This document shows positions 61,666-64,000 of a stretch of 64,000 nt of DNA, in pieces. The DNA is from Bacterioplanoides pacificum (lineage in GTDB: Bacteria > Pseudomonadota > Gammaproteobacteria > Pseudomonadales > Oceanobacteraceae): contig NZ_JBHRYB010000016.1 of the NCBI RefSeq assembly GCF_042648445.1, positions 1 to 64,000 of the forward strand, given 5' to 3'. Numbering within the stretch: the stretch's first letter is position 1; each line of letters opens with the position of its first letter. The notes beneath the pieces were generated by a model. The model was not told the DNA's origin, searched no databases, and saw nothing but the letters and a program-made list of their open reading frames with translations. A program made the translations under genes and the position numbers.

Positions 61666-63018
61666 TTACAAGTAAAAAATGGTCGCCAGGCCAAGAAAAG
61701 ATAAAAAGCCGACCACGTCGGTTACTGTGGTCAGGATAACAGAACCGGCCAGTGCCGGGTCGATGCCGCGTGCTTTCAGAATCAGCGGCAACGCTGCACC
61801 ACTGATGGCGGCAACAAATAAATTAATAATAATGGCGGCGCCGATAATGGCGGCAATAATCGGGTCGTTAAACCAGACAAAGGTGATGGCGGCAATCACC
61901 AGCGCCCATAAACTGCCATTAACCCCGGCGACAATCAGCTCACGATTAAATAACCAGCGGAAGTTGGCACCGCTGAGGTGGCCGAGCGCCTGGCCCCGGA
62001 TCACCAGGGTTAATACCTGGCTGCCGGCGATGCCTCCCATGCTGGCGACGATGGGCATCAGTACCGCCAGTGCGACTACTTGTTCGATGGTTTTGTCGAA
62101 CAGGCCAATCACCGCCGAGGCGATAAATGCGGTAATCAGGTTGATGCCGAGCCAGACTGCCCGGCGGCGGCTGGTTTTCATGGCCGGTGCAAAGGTGTCT
62201 TCTTCTTCGTCCAGACCGGCCATGCTCATCAGCGAGTGGTCGGCATTTTCGCGGATCACGTCAACCACGTCATCGATGGTGATCCGGCCGAGCAGTTCGC
62301 CGGCCAGGTTCACCACCGGAGCGGATACCAGGTCGTGGCGTTCGAACAGTTTGGCGACTTCGGTTTCGTGCAGGTCGGCGTGAATAACTTTGCTGTCGGT
62401 GTTCATCACTTCACGCACGGTTTGCTGCGGATCACTGACCAGCAGCTTATTGATCGGCAGCACACCAATAAATTCATTCTGACGGTTAACAACCAGCAGG
62501 TTGTCGGTCATGTCCGGCAGGGTTTTATGTCGCCGCAGGTAACGCAGGGTGACTTCCAGCGTGATATCCGGACGAATGGTCACGGTATCGGTGTTCATCA
62601 GACCGCCGGCGCAGTCTTCCGGATACTCCAGGATGGATTCGATGCGTACCCGATCCTGGCGGTCCATCGAACTCAGAACTTCCTGAGTGACACGTTCCGG
62701 CAGCTGCTGCAGCATGTCGGCCACGTCATCGGTGTCGAGGTCGGCGGTGACGTCGGCAACTTCTTCGGCGCTCATGTCGCTTAAGAAGTGGCCCTGCAGC
62801 TCGTCACTCAGGTGTTGCAGTACCTCACCTTCGGACTCTTTATCGACCAGCTCCCACAGCACTTTCCGTACTTTCGGGGTGGACGCTTCGAGCAGGTGGG
62901 CGATATCCACCGCGGCCATGGCGTTGAGCATGCGGCGCACTTTGCTCAGCGCACCACTTTCCAGTGCGGCGGTGAGGCTGTGTAACTTTGCTTTTGCTTT
63001 TTCCGTATGCTGCGGCAT
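61666..63018 (-). CDS. mgtE: Magnesium transporter MgtE (second copy)
   Basis: 450 residues with all MgtE parts: the N domain with superhelix repeats (about 10-130), two CBS domains (about 135-255), and five helices with MPIVASMGGIAGSQVLTLV and PALAGSVILTTVTDVVGF. More typical than the copy at 45185. The plug helix and CBS domains sense internal Mg2+. It follows npr-rapZ on the minus strand after a 256-base gap that contains a palindrome. Together the two copies may differ in set point or cation preference. Confidence 0.95.
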   Translation of the reverse strand: MPQHTEKAKAKLHSLTAALESGALSKVRRMLNAMAAVDIAHLLEASTPKVRKVLWELVDKESEGEVLQHLSDELQGHFLSDMSAEEVADVTADLDTDDVADMLQQLPERVTQEVLSSMDRQDRVRIESILEYPEDCAGGLMNTDTVTIRPDITLEVTLRYLRRHKTLPDMTDNLLVVNRQNEFIGVLPINKLLVSDPQQTVREVMNTDSKVIHADLHETEVAKLFERHDLVSAPVVNLAGELLGRITIDDVVDVIRENADHSLMSMAGLDEEEDTFAPAMKTSRRRAVWLGINLITAFIASAVIGLFDKTIEQVVALAVLMPIVASMGGIAGSQVLTLVIRGQALGHLSGANFRWLFNRELIVAGVNGSLWALVIAAITFVWFNDPIIAAIIGAAIIINLFVAAISGAALPLILKARGIDPALAGSVILTTVTDVVGFLSFLGLATIFYL

Positions 63019-63209
63019 AACTCAACTCTGGGCGGGTGAATGGGAATCCGTTGATGAGTTGCTGCTGAACTCCGGAGCGAATGCTTTTAATTCTAGCCTG
63101 ATTGTGACTTTCAGACCATGAAAGTACTCGCAAAAAAGTCGCCAGTGGTTTGTTTTCTATGAGGTTTCAGTCAGATATTTGTCTTTGGCCGCCCCGATAC
63201 CGGGCTGGT

Positions 63210-63224
63210 GCAACATCCTGTTGC
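63210..63224 (-). repeat. GCAAC-AGGAT-GTTGC palindrome
   Basis: Same 15 bases as at 19030-19044, with a similar outer CCGCCCC / CCGGGC context. It shows that the GGA-loop palindromes are dispersed and not restricted to the atu cluster. The rest of 63019-63274 holds no gene. Confidence 0.8.
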
Positions 63225-63274
63225 TGCGATAAAAACCATCTGACCGAATTCCAGGGGGGAAAGGCGAGGAGGAA

Positions 63275-63544
63275 TTATTCTTCTTCATCAAAACGACGGT
63301 TGATCAGATCGGTGAGGGCGTTGATAGCGTCCTCAGCATCCGAACCATCGGCGTGCAATTCAATGTCGGTGCCTTTGCTGGCGGCCAGCATCATCACCGC
63401 CATAATACTTTTGCCATCCACCATACGGTCTTTGTAACCCACCTTCACCTGGCAGGAGTAGGCGGAAGCGGTGGAAACCAGCTTGGCGGCAGCCCGGGCA
63501 TGCAGCCCGAGTTTATTGATAATGGTTATTTCGCGGCGGATCAT
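63275..63544 (-). CDS. npr: HPr-like phosphocarrier of the nitrogen PTS (NPr)
   Basis: 89 residues from ATG 63544. The active-site segment NKLGLHARAAAKLV has phosphorylatable His15; the second motif is DGKSIMAVMMLAASKG, where HPr-kinase-type Ser46 sits. With rapZ directly upstream this is the PTS-Ntr phosphocarrier (ptsO/npr) rather than sugar-PTS HPr. It relays phosphate between EI-Ntr and EIIA-Ntr. The extension to 63631 would overlap rapZ and is ignored. Confidence 0.95.
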   Translation of the reverse strand: MIRREITIINKLGLHARAAAKLVSTASAYSCQVKVGYKDRMVDGKSIMAVMMLAASKGTDIELHADGSDAEDAINALTDLINRRFDEEE

Positions 63545-63590
63545 TCCGGTGCTCTCTTGCTGTTCCTGGTCGCGCGCTCCGGCGTCCGGG

Positions 63591-64000
63591 TTAATAATGT
63601 ACTGCCATTTCGCGATGGCGTACCTGAACATTAGCGAACTGCTGGCTGAACTGTCCAGTTAATTGCTCTGCCAGGTAAACTGAGCGGTGCTGACCGCCGG
63701 TACAGCCAATGGCTATGGTGATGTAACTGCGGTTGGCGCTGATAAAGGACGGTAGCCAGTTGCCGACAAAAGTCGCGATGTCGGCCTGCATCTTTTTGAC
63801 TTCCGGCCGACCGCCAAGAAATTGCTGAATCGGTTCGTCCTGGCCATTGTAAGGGCGCAGTTCCGGGTTCCAGTATGGATTGGGCAGGTTGCGCACATCA
63901 AACACGTAGTCGGCATCTTTGGGAATACCGTATTTAAAGCCAAACGACTTAAACAGGATGGCGATGTCGGCCCCCTGATTACCGCTGACGCGTTTTTTAA
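63591..64000 (-). CDS. rapZ: RNase adapter protein RapZ (3' part)
   Basis: The frame is open to the right edge, so the N-terminal P-loop ATPase part is outside. The visible 135 or so C-terminal residues hold FKSFGFKYGIPKDADYVFDV, the conserved DVRNLPNPYWNPELRPYNG and the phosphate-binding IAIGCTGGQHRSV. RapZ guides RNase E to GlmZ in enterobacteria and senses glucosamine-6-phosphate. It lies 46 bases from npr, the usual order. Confidence 0.95.
   Translation of the reverse strand, partial: KKRVSGNQGADIAILFKSFGFKYGIPKDADYVFDVRNLPNPYWNPELRPYNGQDEPIQQFLGGRPEVKKMQADIATFVGNWLPSFISANRSYITIAIGCTGGQHRSVYLAEQLTGQFSQQFANVQVRHREMAVHY

Noticed and set aside
62080..62784. Long plus-strand ORF opposite the second mgtE
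   Set aside because: Shadow of mgtE on the other strand; His/Val-rich translation without motifs.

Overview
This window reads as a gammaproteobacterial chromosome segment. The gene orders mreBCD-maf-rng-yhdP, gmk-rpoZ-spoT-ridA, gatCAB and ptsO(npr)-rapZ are typical of that class. Together with an acyclic-terpene (atu) catabolic cluster, a polyhydroxyalkanoate depolymerase and a Gln-rich moderate-GC coding style, they suggest a marine, hydrocarbon- or lipid-using member of the Oceanospirillales. The order-level placement is inference; no rRNA is present to confirm it.

Layout. 0-1.4 kb: the 3' part of a thrombospondin-type-3/OmpA surface protein. 1.5-3.6 kb: three tandem paralogous membrane proteins. 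3.6-8.5 kb: an ABC efflux operon equivalent to E. coli yhiI-rbbA-yhhJ. 8.7-14.8 kb: an accessory region ending at a tRNA-Arg(CCG) gene. It holds a leucine-rich-repeat protein with a short coupled leader ORF, a pentanucleotide repeat, an unknown gene, and a two-gene cassette (putative HEPN-like protein plus AlbA/Schlafen-type ATPase) bounded by 39-bp perfect direct repeats. It also holds 183-bp tandem repeats that carry copies of the tRNA 3' end. 14.9-17.2 kb: transporters, including a glycine-transporter-family gene under a tandem glycine riboswitch. 17.3-28.1 kb: the atu cluster (atuA, C, D, E, F, an SDR gene, an enoyl-CoA hydratase gene) with a divergent TetR regulator. Its unusually long spacers are filled with palindromes that have GGA-type loops. 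28.2-31.6 kb: cytochromes, a ParD-like/map pair, a NYN-domain protein and a SpoU-family methyltransferase. 31.7-35.3 kb: ridA, spoT, rpoZ, gmk. 35.3-43.4 kb: hydrolase, binding protein, Smr, Spy-like protein, PHA depolymerase, acyl-CoA ligase and MscS. 43.6-46.5 kb: a translationally coupled three-gene operon ending in mgtE. 46.5-56.0 kb: the cell-shape and RNase G block. 56.2-59.5 kb: gatCAB. 59.6-64 kb: a small membrane protein, a BMP-family binding protein, darP, a second mgtE, npr and the 3' part of rapZ.

How the genes work together. The atu genes would convert citronellyl/geranyl-CoA-type intermediates by dehydrogenation (AtuD), biotin-dependent carboxylation (AtuC/AtuF) and hydration (AtuE), under AtuR control. 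SpoT, RpoZ and Gmk link guanine nucleotide pools to the stringent response. MreBCD sets rod shape.

The best candidates for something new are the direct-repeat-bounded two-gene cassette at 10.9-13.6 kb, the GGA-loop hairpin arrays inside the atu operon (with a CsrA-consensus-like site over the SD of one membrane gene), and a possible ATC start codon in mreC. No transposase, integrase or CRISPR array was seen.
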